A DNA stretch of 64,000 nt from Aquila chrysaetos chrysaetos (Eukaryota > Chordata > Aves > Accipitriformes > Accipitridae): contig NC_044010.1 in assembly GCF_900496995.4 (NCBI RefSeq), positions 6,634,001 to 6,698,000 of the forward strand. Direction: 5' to 3'. Both the position numbers and the translations under genes were made by a program. Shown in pieces: positions 48,413 to 61,751 of this stretch (position 1 is its first letter; each line of letters opens with the position of its first letter). The notes under the pieces are model-generated. The model ran no database searches and was not told the origin of the DNA. It saw nothing but the letters and a program-made list of their open reading frames with translations.

Positions 48413-51400
48413 GGCTCGGCGCCCGTCTGAAGCGAAACACCCTCTTCTGCGATGCCTCTGAGCCCCAGCCCGGGTCCAGTCCGTCCCCGCGGCGGGCTCC
48501 TCGCTGCATGGGGAGAGGGCGAGGGCTGGCTCTGTTTGCCTAGCATCGCCTTTGGGAGGGAGGGGCTGCTGGAAGGGCATTAGGCTGGCGGTCCCCAGGA
48601 CAGCCTGAGACACCCAGGCACTAAGCCGGGCTCCTTCTTTAAGCTGTTTGCTTACAGACCCTGGTTAACCTCTGAGTAGCTGCGGAAAAGGGAAGCCCGC
48701 AACCGGGCTTTGTGTGGCTTGGGCTCGCTGCTGTGGCGTCCCCCTGGCAAGGATTTTCTCTTTTTATAGATCACTCTTTCCCGGGTAAAATTTTTTTTTT
48801 TTTAAATTATTTTATTTTAAGAGTGATTATTTTTCATGTTTAAAAAAGAAGAGACAAAACTATAAAAGTCCAACAGAAAGAATACTGTTAGGTGCAAGTA
48901 TCTAATTATAAACCGACAAACACAGCTAATTCCACGCCACTCCCAAGGGAAAAAACACCCTCTCAGCCTGTTGCTGCACCCGAGACCAACTGATTTCTTG
49001 AAGACTCGTCAGTATGTGGGTCCCAGCCACGGCAACAGACCAGCAGCTGGGGACAGTCCCCCAGGACCAGCTGTGCTCCGGTGGCACCGGGCAGCCGGAT
49101 CGGCAAGGTGACCTCCCCGTCGCACAGCCTCCGCTCGTGCGGGGCAGCGGGCAACGTGAGCGGGAGAGACGGCCATGGTTGTTTTGCCTTTGGGGTTGAA
49201 ACAGCTTCACCCAGCCCTCTGGGGTTTTAAATCTCCTGCCTTGCTTGGTACAGCAGCCATCCGCCGTGTTGGGGTCTAAGCATCTGCCCCTTCCCCAGTG
49301 TGGGCATGATGGGCAGGGCTGGCTGCTCTGCTGGGAGAGGGAGAGGAGGGGATGAAGGCTGCTTGCCCCTTCCCCTGCACAGCCCGGGCCTTTCTCAGCA
49401 GCACCCCTTGCCCGAGTTCCCCATGGTAAAGCTGTGCCTCCCTTCTTAATGGTGTGGTTTTAAATATTTGCTTGCTAAATATTGGTACTCGAATCAAAGG
49501 TCAGCAGCAAGTCATTTCCATGGGTGCCTTCTGCTGAGACCAGCCCTGCTCCAGCAGCTGGCACTCTTCACCGAGCAAGTTTTCAAGATGCAGTACATAT
49601 TGGGTGCCTTTGATACAGAGCAAACGAGACGGCAGATTTGGGTAAATCTTATGATTTAAGGTGGGGTGAACACACTACTCACACGGCTGCTCCGTGCCCC
49701 GGCTCCTCCACAACGTCGGAGGGGCCCAGGAGGAGCCGCGCAGCTTACACCTCGTCCCTCGGAAACTCCCTTCGGTAATTACACATTTACTCAAGTTATA
49801 AAGCCAAATCCTATGTATGTGAGCTGCTGCTGGCTAATATTTAACGTTAAGAATATAAGTTTGAGGAAGGAGGATGCTGGAGGGCGGGTGTGCTGTATTC
49901 AAGGGCTCCGTGGATGCAGGTTGTCAAAACGGGAAATGCAAAGAAGACGGCAGGCTTTGAAACACCGTGTGGGGTCTGGCTGAAGGAGATGCCCTGTCAG
50001 AGCAAGCTCCATCCCTGACAGATATCCTTAAGTGGGGACCAAGGGGGAGGTGTGAGGAACCTCTGCAGATGCTTTACGGGATTCCCAGGGTCCCTGAGCC
50101 TGGGGAACTGCCTTTGAGCATCCAAAGTGTCTAGTCTATAACTTGGATTTATCACAGTCATTTGGGTTTGAAAACCTGCATTTAATGTTTTTATTTCAAA
50201 GCCTTCCTGAACTACAAACCTGATCAAAAAAGGCATTACAAATTTTTGGGCTACAGTTTAATTCTATTCTTCCCTTTCTTATAGCCCCCCAAATAATAGA
50301 GGAGTTTTTTGTCCTCCATTGAGCAATAAATACAAAATAAAGAAATACAGACCCTTTTGACAGCCAAATGTATCTGCAATGTTTGAAGAAGACTTCTGCA
50401 GGATATTAAGGAAGGATGCCCAAATTCAACCTTAAAATGGAAAGCAGAATTAATGTATTGTTTCCTTACGACTGTTTCACACTGCTGACTGGTTGAGTTT
50501 GTTATTTATCTGTGCAATTACTGATTACTGTTGCCTAAGTTAATCAGCATATTTATTAAACAGTATTAAGTGCTAATCATATTACTATGTTACGGCAAGT
50601 GCACTGGGATCATGAGGGCATTTTCATTACTGTTTAGGGAAATAAAATGAATTCCCTGCTCTCACTCCTTCACGTGAATTTTGCATGTTAACTGCTTGAG
50701 CTCCGCTTCTCACTAGTAGCAAGAGGCAGCACACGAGGGTATTGATATCTTCTCAGCAAACCGAGCTATACAGACTACTGGCTCTCCAAAACTGCATAGG
50801 GAATAAACTTACTTTGAGCCTCAGGTCACTTGCACGGGGCAATCAAGCCGCACTGTTGGAGGGCTATTTCTTCAGATGAAGTAGCTCTGTTGCAGACAGA
50901 GTTCCCTCGGTTTGCACCACCAGAGCAGCTGCCCCTCAGGGATGATACTACCTCATGCTCTTGGGCTTCTTGTTATTGAAAGACGCTATTAGGGAAAAGC
51001 CTTCAGCTGAAGGGGAGAAGAATTTATATGATCTACACAGTTCTTAATGACATTTACTCAATAAGGTTCAAGCTGTCAGATGCTGTTGGAGAAGCTGGGC
51101 TGTCCTTCATCCCATAGAGGCTGTTCTTCCTCAAGAGCCTCATTCTCTCATCACTGGAAATGTCAAGGTTTTTCTGACTTTAACAGCCTTATTATCCCAA
51201 GCGTTGGTGACACTACCTATTATGCTTTTCAGAAGTATCCACCTCCTAGGCTGGTCCGCCTGTAACTCCGCTTTTGCTGCAGAGCAAGCAGTCCTGCTGC
51301 TGCCGACGAGAGGCTCGCTCGGGAATGGAGAGGCTCTTGTGCCCTCCAGAAACGGTCGGGCTTTGGTGGACATCACATAACCTAGTGCACCTGTCAGGGC

Positions 51401-54096
51401 AATGGGGCCATGATTCCAAAAAGGTTTTCAAGACTGCAATGTCCCTTGGCCGCAGGTAGCCAGGACATCAGAAACGCAGCACGCCCTGGCAAGGCGGAGC
51501 GTGCTGCCATCACCACCTGGGGGTATTGCCACCAGTACAAACCAGGGAGAAGAGCATCTCCTTGGAGCCGCCTTGAGCACCGCCCGTAGCGATGCAAAGG
51601 GATGGGTGAAAACAGGCATATGTTATCAGCTGAGCACCCTCAGACAGTTGGCTTTCATTTTAGAGCCCTGGTGACATTTCCCACTTAAAAGAGAGGATAT
51701 ATTACCAGAATTGAAGTACACCTAAAACAAGAACAGGCTGGATAAAGGTCTCTTATTTAAATACTGACACCACCTCAGGCTGCTTAGTTTATGAGATTCA
51801 CCAAGAGGTTGGGCTGCTTCATCCGATCGGAGGCCCAGGACACACACACACACGGAGATGGATGTACACTCTGATATCCAAGACATGTTCCTGAAATGCC
51901 TCTGAGTTCCCCGAAAAGGAATGGCTAACATAAATAAATGTCTGTGTCCATTTAACAGGAACCCCTGTCAGAGACAAAGCTGGAAGACCCATGATACCAG
52001 TTCATACCAATGGCACCAAGGTTCACGATAGTCAGCCAGACTCCCAAGCCCATTAAAATACTTGTTTTGATGTGTCAGTGTTTTGAAGTCTGTTGTTTAA
52101 ATTCATGGGCAGTCCTCAACAGAGCAAAATTACATTTTTCTTTTCTGGTTGTAAAGATAATGTAAAGGGAGGTGTTCATAGCTCCTCTTGGGAGATAGAG
52201 GAAGGGATGGCCTGGGTGGGGAAGGCGTAATACAGATCAGGAGCACATAAAATTCTTATTCCACCTTTGCAAGTACATTTCAACCCTGACAACTCTAGAC
52301 CACGATCCTCACTCAGCTCTGCCGGTATACTCCAGTGGTGCCTACCTATGGAGTTCGCTGTGCACTGTCATCTCCTCCAAATGCTGTCTGCTTTTTTAGC
52401 TTCTCATTTCCCCATTGTTCAGGCTTCATTTTCATTTTTTTCAATTGCTAAAAGTTTTCCTGCTTCTGCACTTGCCCTGTCACACCTCTCCCCTCTCACC
52501 TTTTGTCCCAACCCACCACTTTCACCTACAACATCATAAATAGCTTGAAGACTCATGCTGGTACTGTCTCAAGCCTCAGGTACCAACAGAGACAGAAAAA
52601 GTGCTTTTTTATTGAAGGCCTCCATTCATAACAACAGTCAGTCCTGTTTAGATTGTGGAGCACTTGAGAGCTCTGAACCTCCCACTTTTAAGAGGACGGG
52701 CAATTAGAGACTTCCTGAAGAAAAGAGGATATATGTTATACTACCTCTGCTCCATTACCTAGATTGCTTTATTAGGATGCATCCAGTGTACAGACTAGTG
52801 TCTTTTATGTTTGATATCTGAGTATATAAAGACAACAATGGGTTAAATTTGAGGTGGTGTTGCTACTCCTACAGGAAATGTGAAATCAAGCATTCCCTGA
52901 AGGTACTACTAGGATGATTCATGATCTGCTTTCCTGTAGCCCTTCTGAAGGCTGGCCCTGAGCTCAAGGTTACTGCTGTAGGTTTGTTAGGAGAGGCACT
53001 GGAGAACAAGGGTTTAGCTGCTCTCTTCTTGACATCAACCAGTGCTGCATATGGCAAGTTTTTAAGCATTCCTGGAATCCCTCTGCTGTTCGTCAGACCA
53101 GGGTTTTGTTAACCCCCCCCAGAGACATATGATTAAGCTTATATTGATAAAAGTACCCTATTGGGAAACTTTTTACTACTTCCCCAATCATAATCATCTG
53201 AATTATCAAGCCCAGGTTCAAATATTGTAACTTACACAGTTAGTAGCCTTCCACAGGCCCTTCAAAACCTCTCTCTTTCCATACATGTATACACACCTGC
53301 ACCAACGCTTATATTTGCTACCACCACCTTGTTTTTGTTTCATGACTCAGCACCTCTTCACTGCTGTGGAAATTGTTGTCTTCTGCGTTTCATACTTGGT
53401 ATATTAAAAGGTTTGGAAAAAAAAGAAAAGGAAAAAACATCAGGACAGTGAAAAGAGCTCCACCTTTCAGGAGGAAGAGAGGAGACAGCTCTGCAATTTG
53501 TTCTGCTGGGAAGGCAATGCTCTGAGCTGGTCACTGTGGTCACCTAGTTGGTTTGTGTTTCTTTCCAGTCTGACCAGCCCCTGGCTGAGGGCATGTTGTG
53601 TGTATTACATCTCATCTTCAGGCTTTGTGCTTGTAGTGGGTAAATTACCACATTTGCGGGTCCCAGCACCAGTCCTTTTCTCCCTTACGTGACAAGGATT
53701 TATCTGATCAAAGCCTGTACCTTTGCACCCAAGGACAGGTTAGGTGAGGGCTGGATGCTGCTGTGCTTTGAATGCTGAATAGCTTAGTGCCTCCTGCGAC
53801 CAACAGCCCTCAAAAGCCATAGCAAGGAATTGCCAACATGGGAAGCTCACGGCCCCATAGATACCCTATCTCCTCAGTTCCCAGTAAAATTGTCTCTTTT
53901 CTGTTGAACAAATAATCCTGACAAGGCATTTTGGTTATGATTTCCTGTAGCCTTTTGCTTACACATATAGGAAAATTTCAACTTTTACCTGGCTCTCCTG
54001 CCTGTTTCTCATACCAGCCCTGGTATTTACAGTAAACTTAAGACCACACAGAAGGACATAGATAGTGTAATTATAATTTTGAGTGCTAATTTGTCG

Positions 54097-55884
54097 TTAG
54101 AATGTTGTCGGTTGTAATGTGGTGGAATGAGATAGCAGGCTGTGCCTGCTGAAATGCCTTATCACTTCGTGGATGCCAATCACTGCTTGGGAGTTCAGGA
54201 GTTCACCCAGTTCCCAGCACACCAAGAAACTGCCTACAATAAGAATGCTTGTATAGTTAGTGGGAAAAAGATCTGCAGTGATGAAGAAGTAGGTAAATAC
54301 ACGTAGGGTGTTTGGCCTTCTAGGCTGGGCAGCAAAGAGTAGGTCAACTCCATAAACCCTAGTTAAAATGGCTGCATTCAACTTCAGTGCACTTTCCCAC
54401 AGTTAAGCCACCCATCCTTCCCACTTTGCTCCATTGTACATTTGGAAGTTGTGTATTTTCATTGTCTTTGCATCTTGTCCCCATGCACATATCCCACTGG
54501 ACATCAAGTCCCTGATCTCTATCACAGTCATATTTGCATAATAAGCAGCATCCATCTTTGCCTGAAGACATTCTTCTCATTCCAAACAGCTCTGATATGT
54601 GTGGCAATCAGCTCCTGAACTCTCCGACATAAGATCTAGTGAAGGTGTCAGTACCTTCATAAGTGATGCTATATTGGACACTCAATCCATAGTGATATTT
54701 TGGGACATGCGAGAAGAAGATGAGGCTTCTCTTTTCTCCAGTCAGCAGAACAAGTGTGAACACTGGTAAAGCTCATGTCACTTCTTTGCCTACTCACAGT
54801 TTCCTCCTGGCTTCTGCCTGGAAATTAGCTCACAGGTTGCTTGATTTATATTTACTCCCACTTCTGTTGGACTGAGGACATAGATTTGTTTGGTTCTCAA
54901 ACTCTCCTGTTGGGCAGGCAGCATATTACAATATGACAAGAGCTCCAGACACGTGGGCTTTTTGAGGTGACTTTTCCAGACTTGTGTCATAGACCCTGGT
55001 GATGAGAAGGTCTGCCATGTATGTATGATGTTGCGCTTACTCCTCAAACATTTTAGTTTTGCTTTGTTGGCTCCTATGAGACACAAGAACCATTCAACCA
55101 GTTGTCCTCACAGTCATACGAATTTTCATGGTAGATGACATTGTAATGTAACAGCTACTGTGCTGTGAGGGTTCATATATTCCCTAAATCAGGTCCCCAG
55201 GGGCATTCTCAACCCCTGTCCTGTTACTAGTATTCTTAACATGATAAGGGAGCACTCTATCCAAATTGTTGATATTTATTTTTGGCACAAAATTGTAAGA
55301 ATATCATGGCTTTTCCCCAAATCAGATAATTTTTCTTTCGTTGCACGCATCCGGCAGTCAACTCTTTGGGGTGTTTCGTTCAAATTGTTTGGGCCTAGGC
55401 AAACATGCATCTTGGCTGAGTTTCCTAGGACTATCAGGCTGGTTACTTGGCTCTATGTACTTCAGGACAAGGATTCTGTCTATTTGCTTAATTTCTTCCA
55501 TTACTTTAGCAATGCAGATTATTGGGTTTTTTTCTTCAGTAAGTACTCCATAAAGCTCCGCCAGCCTGAGTGACACAAGCAGTCTACTTCTTGGAGTAAC
55601 TTATCCAGAAGATGTCACTTACTTTCTTTCAAAAACATTAAATTTCTTTGCAGCTTTGCTACAGAAAAGCCAAAATTGCACACATGCTCTTCTAGTAGCA
55701 CTTGTTTTGTTTGTAGATCTACTGAGGGCATCATTTGCCACTTGTTTAGCAAGTTTAACTGTAAATAAATACGTCCATCAACCAAAACATACTTCTCAGT
55801 AATCTCTACATTTCCTGATATTTTAACCTTTATACTTTTCCTTGGTATTGCAGTTTGGCTTTCCCTGGCAGAGTGATAGGCCAC
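54097..55884 (-). pseudogene. Frame-broken coding-like stretch, possibly an old retroviral remnant
   Basis: Five successive open stretches of about 70-100 codons on the minus strand (55,884-55,615; 55,576-55,358; 55,086-54,790; 54,607-54,359; 54,381-54,097) alternate between two frames over 1.8 kb. This is what one long reading frame with several indels and stops would leave. The translated segments contain scattered Cys and Trp with no fold I recognise; their style recalls a retroviral surface glycoprotein more than a cellular gene, but I found no long terminal repeat, primer site or pol sequence nearby. The origin is a guess, and chance open frames remain possible. Confidence 0.25.
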
Positions 55885-58129
55885 AGTCTAGTTTAAATTT
55901 GGCTTAGCAAATTTGCTATCATCTCTTGCACAGCGCTAAGCATGTCTTCACACATTCAACCACTGCCAAATTGCATGTTTGGTGCCTTGTTTCCTGTTTA
56001 TACAGGGAACATTTTTTCTGAGACTACTACCAAATTAATTTTTGCTTATCTGCACTATGCTAATGCCAGATGTGACCAAAATCTTGTTTTCTGAGTCATT
56101 GCTTACTTTCTTTAAAAAAAGGTTTTCTTTAATTTTCTTCTCTGCATACCTTTTCTGGCTACAATTACTGTACTTGGCTAGTAAAAGAACATTTCTGAAT
56201 TTGTACTTCTTACTACCTACATGTGGGACTGGGGAGAGGGTGTCAAGTCTGAGTTTTTGCCCATAGCTGTAGTTCCGTACTTGTGCATTTATTTTTCCTT
56301 GTATATTCAGGGCTCCCTTGTGCTATTTGCTCAGGTGTCTCTGTAGCATCATACAGAGCTTTAACTGGAAGTCTGATATTAACAGGCTAATGGCAGGGTG
56401 CTTTGTGAAAAAGTACGGATTGGAAATGTTTGACTGGCTGACACTTTCCCTTCACCAGTATTTTCATAAGTCTTCACAGGATAAAGCCTTAGACAAGTTG
56501 AATTTGTCAACCTCCATGCACTATTGCAATCTACAAAGCAATGTAATCCTAGAGATTAAATGTGTTGGTGCAGTGATCTCTGGGGAGACATTTTTCTTAC
56601 TTAGAATCATGTACTAAGATTTTCTTTGCCTCAAAAACAAAAAAAACCCCCCTCAAAACGAAACAAAACACGTAAGCTGAAAACCACAACATGGTTTCAA
56701 AACAAATTCCCTATACCACTGCCTGTAGGTAAGCAACAAAGTCCCAAAGTTTCTCCTTATTTTTCTGTAAGACTCAGGGCAAGATTTGAAACAAAATTAA
56801 CATCTAACACTAAAATCTTACATTTTTATTTAAAGCCCTTAAATGTGTGATCCAGTCATACAAGAGTTGAACTCGCAGCATTTCCTTGTAACTTTTGAAT
56901 GAGAGCTACTACATCAACTTCATATATCCACAGAGCACATAAAGTGCCTACCACCATCGCACTGAGACACTAGAAATTCTCTTTAAATTTAATTATTTCT
57001 CATCGGACCCAGCTCCTCTCTCTCTGGGCTTAACTGCTCATGATTTTAATGTTCTCTTCTTGTTTGTTAAATTTTGTCACTATGAGAAGATTTGTGCAGC
57101 GTTCAATAACGTGAGCTGGAAAGAGTTCAAAGAACTCGTCTGAGAGAAGCCAGTTGTTGGTTAGAAAGAACTTTGCTTAAAAAATAAAGACACAGAGAAC
57201 AAAGGCGAGCTCAAGCATGAAGCACCTCTGGTAAGACACAATGAATTCAGATAAGGCAGAATCTATTGTTAGAAGAACAGTATGATGAGAAACAAATATT
57301 TCCTATTTGAAAGATAATTAATTCTGGCTTAGAAATCAGTACGAAGGAAGAAATCTTGCTTAACTAACCTCATTCAGAGGCAACTTTCAAAGAAGTTTTT
57401 AGGGAAGCAGCTGACAAGTACTTCTGTGTGAACAAACTCAAGAAGAATAGCATCTCGGAACAGATATTAATGTATCAGTAACATGAAGCTGTCTTCTTTC
57501 CTGCAAGGCCAGAAGGAATATCAGCTTTATTATTTGCAGTTCAGACTTATTTTCCAAATCTTGCTTTTGTCAAGTTCTCTGTCATCTCTAATTTCTGATG
57601 CTTTCCTTTGATCACTTTCATTTCAGCCTGACTCAACATAACAAACATCAAAAAGAAGTCTCACTGCATATCAAACATCTGCCCTTATTCTCCTATTTAT
57701 GACAATTTTTTAATGTCACTCCATACGAACTAATTCATCAATGTCTAAAAGACAGCAATTCTGGGCTACAAGTAGCACGTGCGGTCTCATTTCACCCCTA
57801 CATGAAATGCCGTAAGTGGGACAGGAATCTAATGTGAGATGTATCGTGAACTGTGAATCAGGGCTTCTTTATTACACCAAGTGACAGACTTCCTTAAAAT
57901 GCTGCACCAAGTTTCAAAACAGTTATATATACGTGACTGTGAATTTTACAGACCAGATCTGCATGGCATCACTCAAGTGCATGCAGGATTTCAAGCCTAG
58001 TCTTTTGTTTGTCCTAAACCCAGCAGGAGCAAGTCCCAATGCATTTCATTCATCCTTTGCAAAGCCACCTAAAGAAGTCCCAGTACATAATACCCCTCAT
58101 TCATTGTATAACAGTGACACCAATGATTT

Positions 58130-58147
58130 AAAAAAAAAAAAAAAAAA
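58130..58147 (+). repeat. A homopolymer
   Basis: Uninterrupted A run followed by GGGG in the right-hand intergenic region, without a recognisable element upstream. Confidence 0.85.
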
Positions 58148-58732
58148 GGGGTGAAATGACCATGAACTGTAATCTAGACAAAGGACCACTCTGTTCAGTA
58201 AACACTCAGATGGCGATGCTTCCTTCAGTGGAGGCACTAGCAGAGTCCCCATCCTCTATGAGGCCTCTTTACAGCAAACTTGTAAGAATGAGTATTTCAG
58301 CAACTCTGGCTTGAACTGGCCAATAGATTCTAAAGTTATAAAGGGGAAGGAAGGACAATAATCATAAATACATAGACATCATAGTTTCCTCAGGCTTGTC
58401 TCACTGAGAAACTAGATTAAACAAGCCCCAAACTAAATACACCTCAAACAAATACAATAAATGAAAATATTAGGGAAATCTATGGAAGTGACTTTTTAGA
58501 ACACATCTTGAGCCAATGTCTCAGGTAAAATAAGTAATTGGATCTTCACCAAATTTCACAATGCTCATTTGAGGGTCCATGTTCAACTACCTTTTTTGGT
58601 ATTTGTATTTCATTAATAATTCTGTCACAGAATAAGCCAAGAAAGTCCCTCAGAAATGGTGTCTCTTGGTAACACTCAGTAGATGAGCCCTTAGGCAGGT
58701 GAAATTTTTTCCTGAAGGTGGCTTGAATGAGG

Positions 58733-58990
58733 AATACAAGTGTAGGGCTGAAGGGACAAATAATCATCTAGCTCAGGATCAAGCATGCCTAGACCAAGAT
58801 TTTTTTTTTCCTGTCCATCAGCTTAGTTCTCCTATACTACAAACTAAGCTGGTTACCTCTTGTCCTATCACCAGTGGATGTGGAGTACTACTAGCTATTG
58901 TCTGTATCAACTTCTTTTATAAAAAACATTACTTGCCCCACCCAAAGAATCCTTCCTTCTACATAATGGCTCCATTGCTCCCTATCTTCT
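58733..58990 (-). mobile_element. Degraded CR1-like fragment
   Basis: TAGGGCTGAAGGGACAAATA, ATCATCTAGCTCAGG and a later TTACCTCTTGTCCTATCA follow the word order of antisense CR1. An internal T run (58,799-58,809) has been inserted. Divergence is high. Confidence 0.45.
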
Positions 58991-61709
58991 AGGTTATGGT
59001 TTCTAAGCATTCTAGAGGTGCTGTTCACTCCTCTCAGGATATGCCCAACTATCTACGACTTCAACACAACGTCAGCTAAGGCTGAACGTGGTCAAGTGAA
59101 GAACAGTAATTATTTCCTGCATCTTTTATGCATATCCCAAGTTACTACATCCCAGAATAGGAAACCTACAGAAAACGTTACCTTTGTCTGAAATTCATCT
59201 TCCTGAATCTTCATTGTTGGTGACTTTGTCCCACTTATTTCTCACTGCTTCAAATAACCCTCAGGATTTTCTGTTGGGTCACAGAGCTTGAAATCAGTGA
59301 CATCTTTGTTGAAAATCTTCCTTTTCAGTAAGAAGACAAAGGTGACTCCCGTAATTTCTAGAAACTCTAGCAGTTAATCTAAAAATTACTAGCAATAAAG
59401 GAAAACCCCTAAGCTGAATATATGATACAGCCTCTGACAAACAGGGAAAAAATTCCCCGCAAACTGTCTTTACCTATAGACCAGAATACTTGCAATGTGT
59501 ATGCTGGCACCACGTGGGTTTTCTTTACTGCTCCATCAGTTGATCCCTGTTTCCTTGCCAGCTTGTTGAACACGAACAATGCCCAAATATCAAGAAGCTA
59601 TCAGCTCCCTACTGGCATCTCCTGGGGTGAAGATGACCCAGGGTAGGGAGTGTAATGGAAGCAGACAGCTGGCAGGAACAAGAGCTCCTTTAGCCCAGAC
59701 CATACTATGTAAATCTTTTACTGCAAACTAAGGTCTTATTTCTCATTCTGTAAATACTGGATGCAGAGAATTTAAAACATAAGCCGAGCATCTGGCAGAG
59801 CAGAGCCAACAGCATCCAGGCCACGTTAAAAAGGCTGCCAGTGCTTTAAAGGCATTCATGGCTATAGCTGCATGCCCTAACAAATGTTCGCGTGCCTTGC
59901 ATTTCCAGTTAGCTGGCTTTAGGCTTCCAGACGCACCCAACTGGGTGTGTAACAGGGATGCGAACAGACTTAAGGTCCTCTGAGTATGGCCCAGTGTGCC
60001 TCTGAAGTGAGTAGCTAGCTTATTTATTGTGGTAAAAGAGGCTACGAAAAAGAGAGAGAATGGAGGAGGGAGAATCAGTACAGGAGCTGGGAGAAGGAAG
60101 CAAGGAGACACAGAGGGGGAAGAACAAGTCTATCGCCTGGATGACGACACTCCTGCCGCTGACAAAGGTGGCTGGAGATAAAACACACCTGTCTGCTTTA
60201 GAACAGGTTTGGCTTCCTCTCCCCATAACGCTACACACCTCCCTGTGCTCCCCAGAGAGGACAGCCCTGGCTGCTACATCACCGAGTATCGCCCACGCTG
60301 TCCCTCGCACAGTTGGCACAGTTATCCGAGTGCTGTTTCTGGGCAGGTCCGCAGTGGCTCGAGCAGAATGGTGAAGCTGCTCCAGAACCTGCCACCCACT
60401 CTCAGGGACTGCTCATTTCCCACGGCAGCCCTCCTGCCTCACCTCCCAGTTCAGCACTCTGTAGGCAGGGGCGACTCCTCCAGCAGCATCCCGTTACTGA
60501 CGCCATTCGGAATGTCCTCATCATTTGTGGACTGTTAATCACTTTCCAGAACTCGAAGACCTTTAGTGAACCCAAGCAGTTCTAGCACTGGGCAGACGCT
60601 ATGGTTTTATACCACTGCTGCTATTGTGTGGAAGTAAACATCAAAATGCAAATCAAAACTAGCTAGTTAAATATGTCACTTGAGTGCAAGACAAAAAGGA
60701 TTTGTTTGCAAAATAAACTACTGCAGCAGCCCCAGAAAGCACTTGGAAAGCAGAGCTTATTTCTGGTGAAGACAAACCCCACCCTTCTCAACCAAAGCAA
60801 TTTAATGAGGGTTGGAGAAATTACTTGAGTAAAGTCACTGGGATCACAACCACCCACACAAGCAGTTTGTTTAAACTAGAGAATGAGAAGTGGTAAGGGA
60901 GCACAGTCCAGTGCAAGGCTGAGACCTAGGAAGGATTTGGAGAGGCTGTGGAACCAGTTCTCCCACATCTGCTATCAGTATCACTGGTAGGCAGGAAGGC
61001 TCTGGCAGAGCTGAGGCATCACAGAAAATTAGCACTGCCACTCCAGCACACTCCTGGTCTCATCCAGCCAGCACTCCAAAACACACATCAGTTTGGTGAT
61101 TAACTGGTGGATTCAATCAACAATTAAATCAACATCAGTGTGAACATCTCAGATGGTCAGCTTTGATGCCCTTCACATGTGTTTGTCACAGGCAAATTCT
61201 CTGATAATGAGGGTTTCTCAGTGAATTTACGTAGAAACCATTTAATGTAAAAAGGTATTGCAATGATCACTTAGCCAACAGTGTCAGCTACCAGACTCAG
61301 AAGAGAAATCTCCCGAAGAATCAAATTAGCTAAAGGGACAAGCTGCACTTGGCCTCAGAGGAAGGAGAAAACCCCTAATTCAGTGCAGTACTGTTTCAGT
61401 AGCTTAGCCCAAGAGCATACTCATGGCACATCATGGTTGGACACTGCTGGGAAAGGCTCTAATCACACTCACCTGACAGCGCAAAGGACACCCAATACTA
61501 ACACTTACAGCTAACACAAGTCTCCACCGCTGAGCTTACACGTATGGGAACGTGATGGGACACTGTCAAAGAGCTGCACTCCCTCCACCAGGAAGGGTCT
61601 GCCTTGGTTCCTCCAGGCAGACAGCTAACAGAGGACAGTTCTTCCACAGAGACCACATGCTGCTTCTTCACAGGGCTTTTCCATCTTTCTAACAACAGGG
61701 GCATTGTAG

Positions 61710-61751
61710 TGTAACCCTTTTATCATGAGGATGATAAAAGGTGACGTTACA
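61710..61751. repeat. Hairpin palindrome
   Basis: CCTTTTATCAT, loop GAGG, ATGATAAAAGG: a perfect 11-base stem with a four-base loop. Outside it TGTAAC pairs with GTTACA across a four-base bulge on one side. Confidence 0.8.

Noticed and set aside
50480-50700. AT-rich stretch with several TAAT words, possibly a conserved enhancer
   Set aside because: Nothing in a single sequence separates it from ordinary AT-rich DNA; a multi-species alignment would be needed.
59190-59230. Possible donor after a short acidic reading (EDEFQTK/GTAACG) on the minus strand
   Set aside because: Upstream stops leave only a tiny exon, with no convincing acceptor and no family resemblance.
59700-59830. Signal-peptide-like start (MLLALLCQMLGLCF) on the minus strand
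   Set aside because: The frame closes within 40 codons and no downstream exon, donor or Ig domain could be joined to it.
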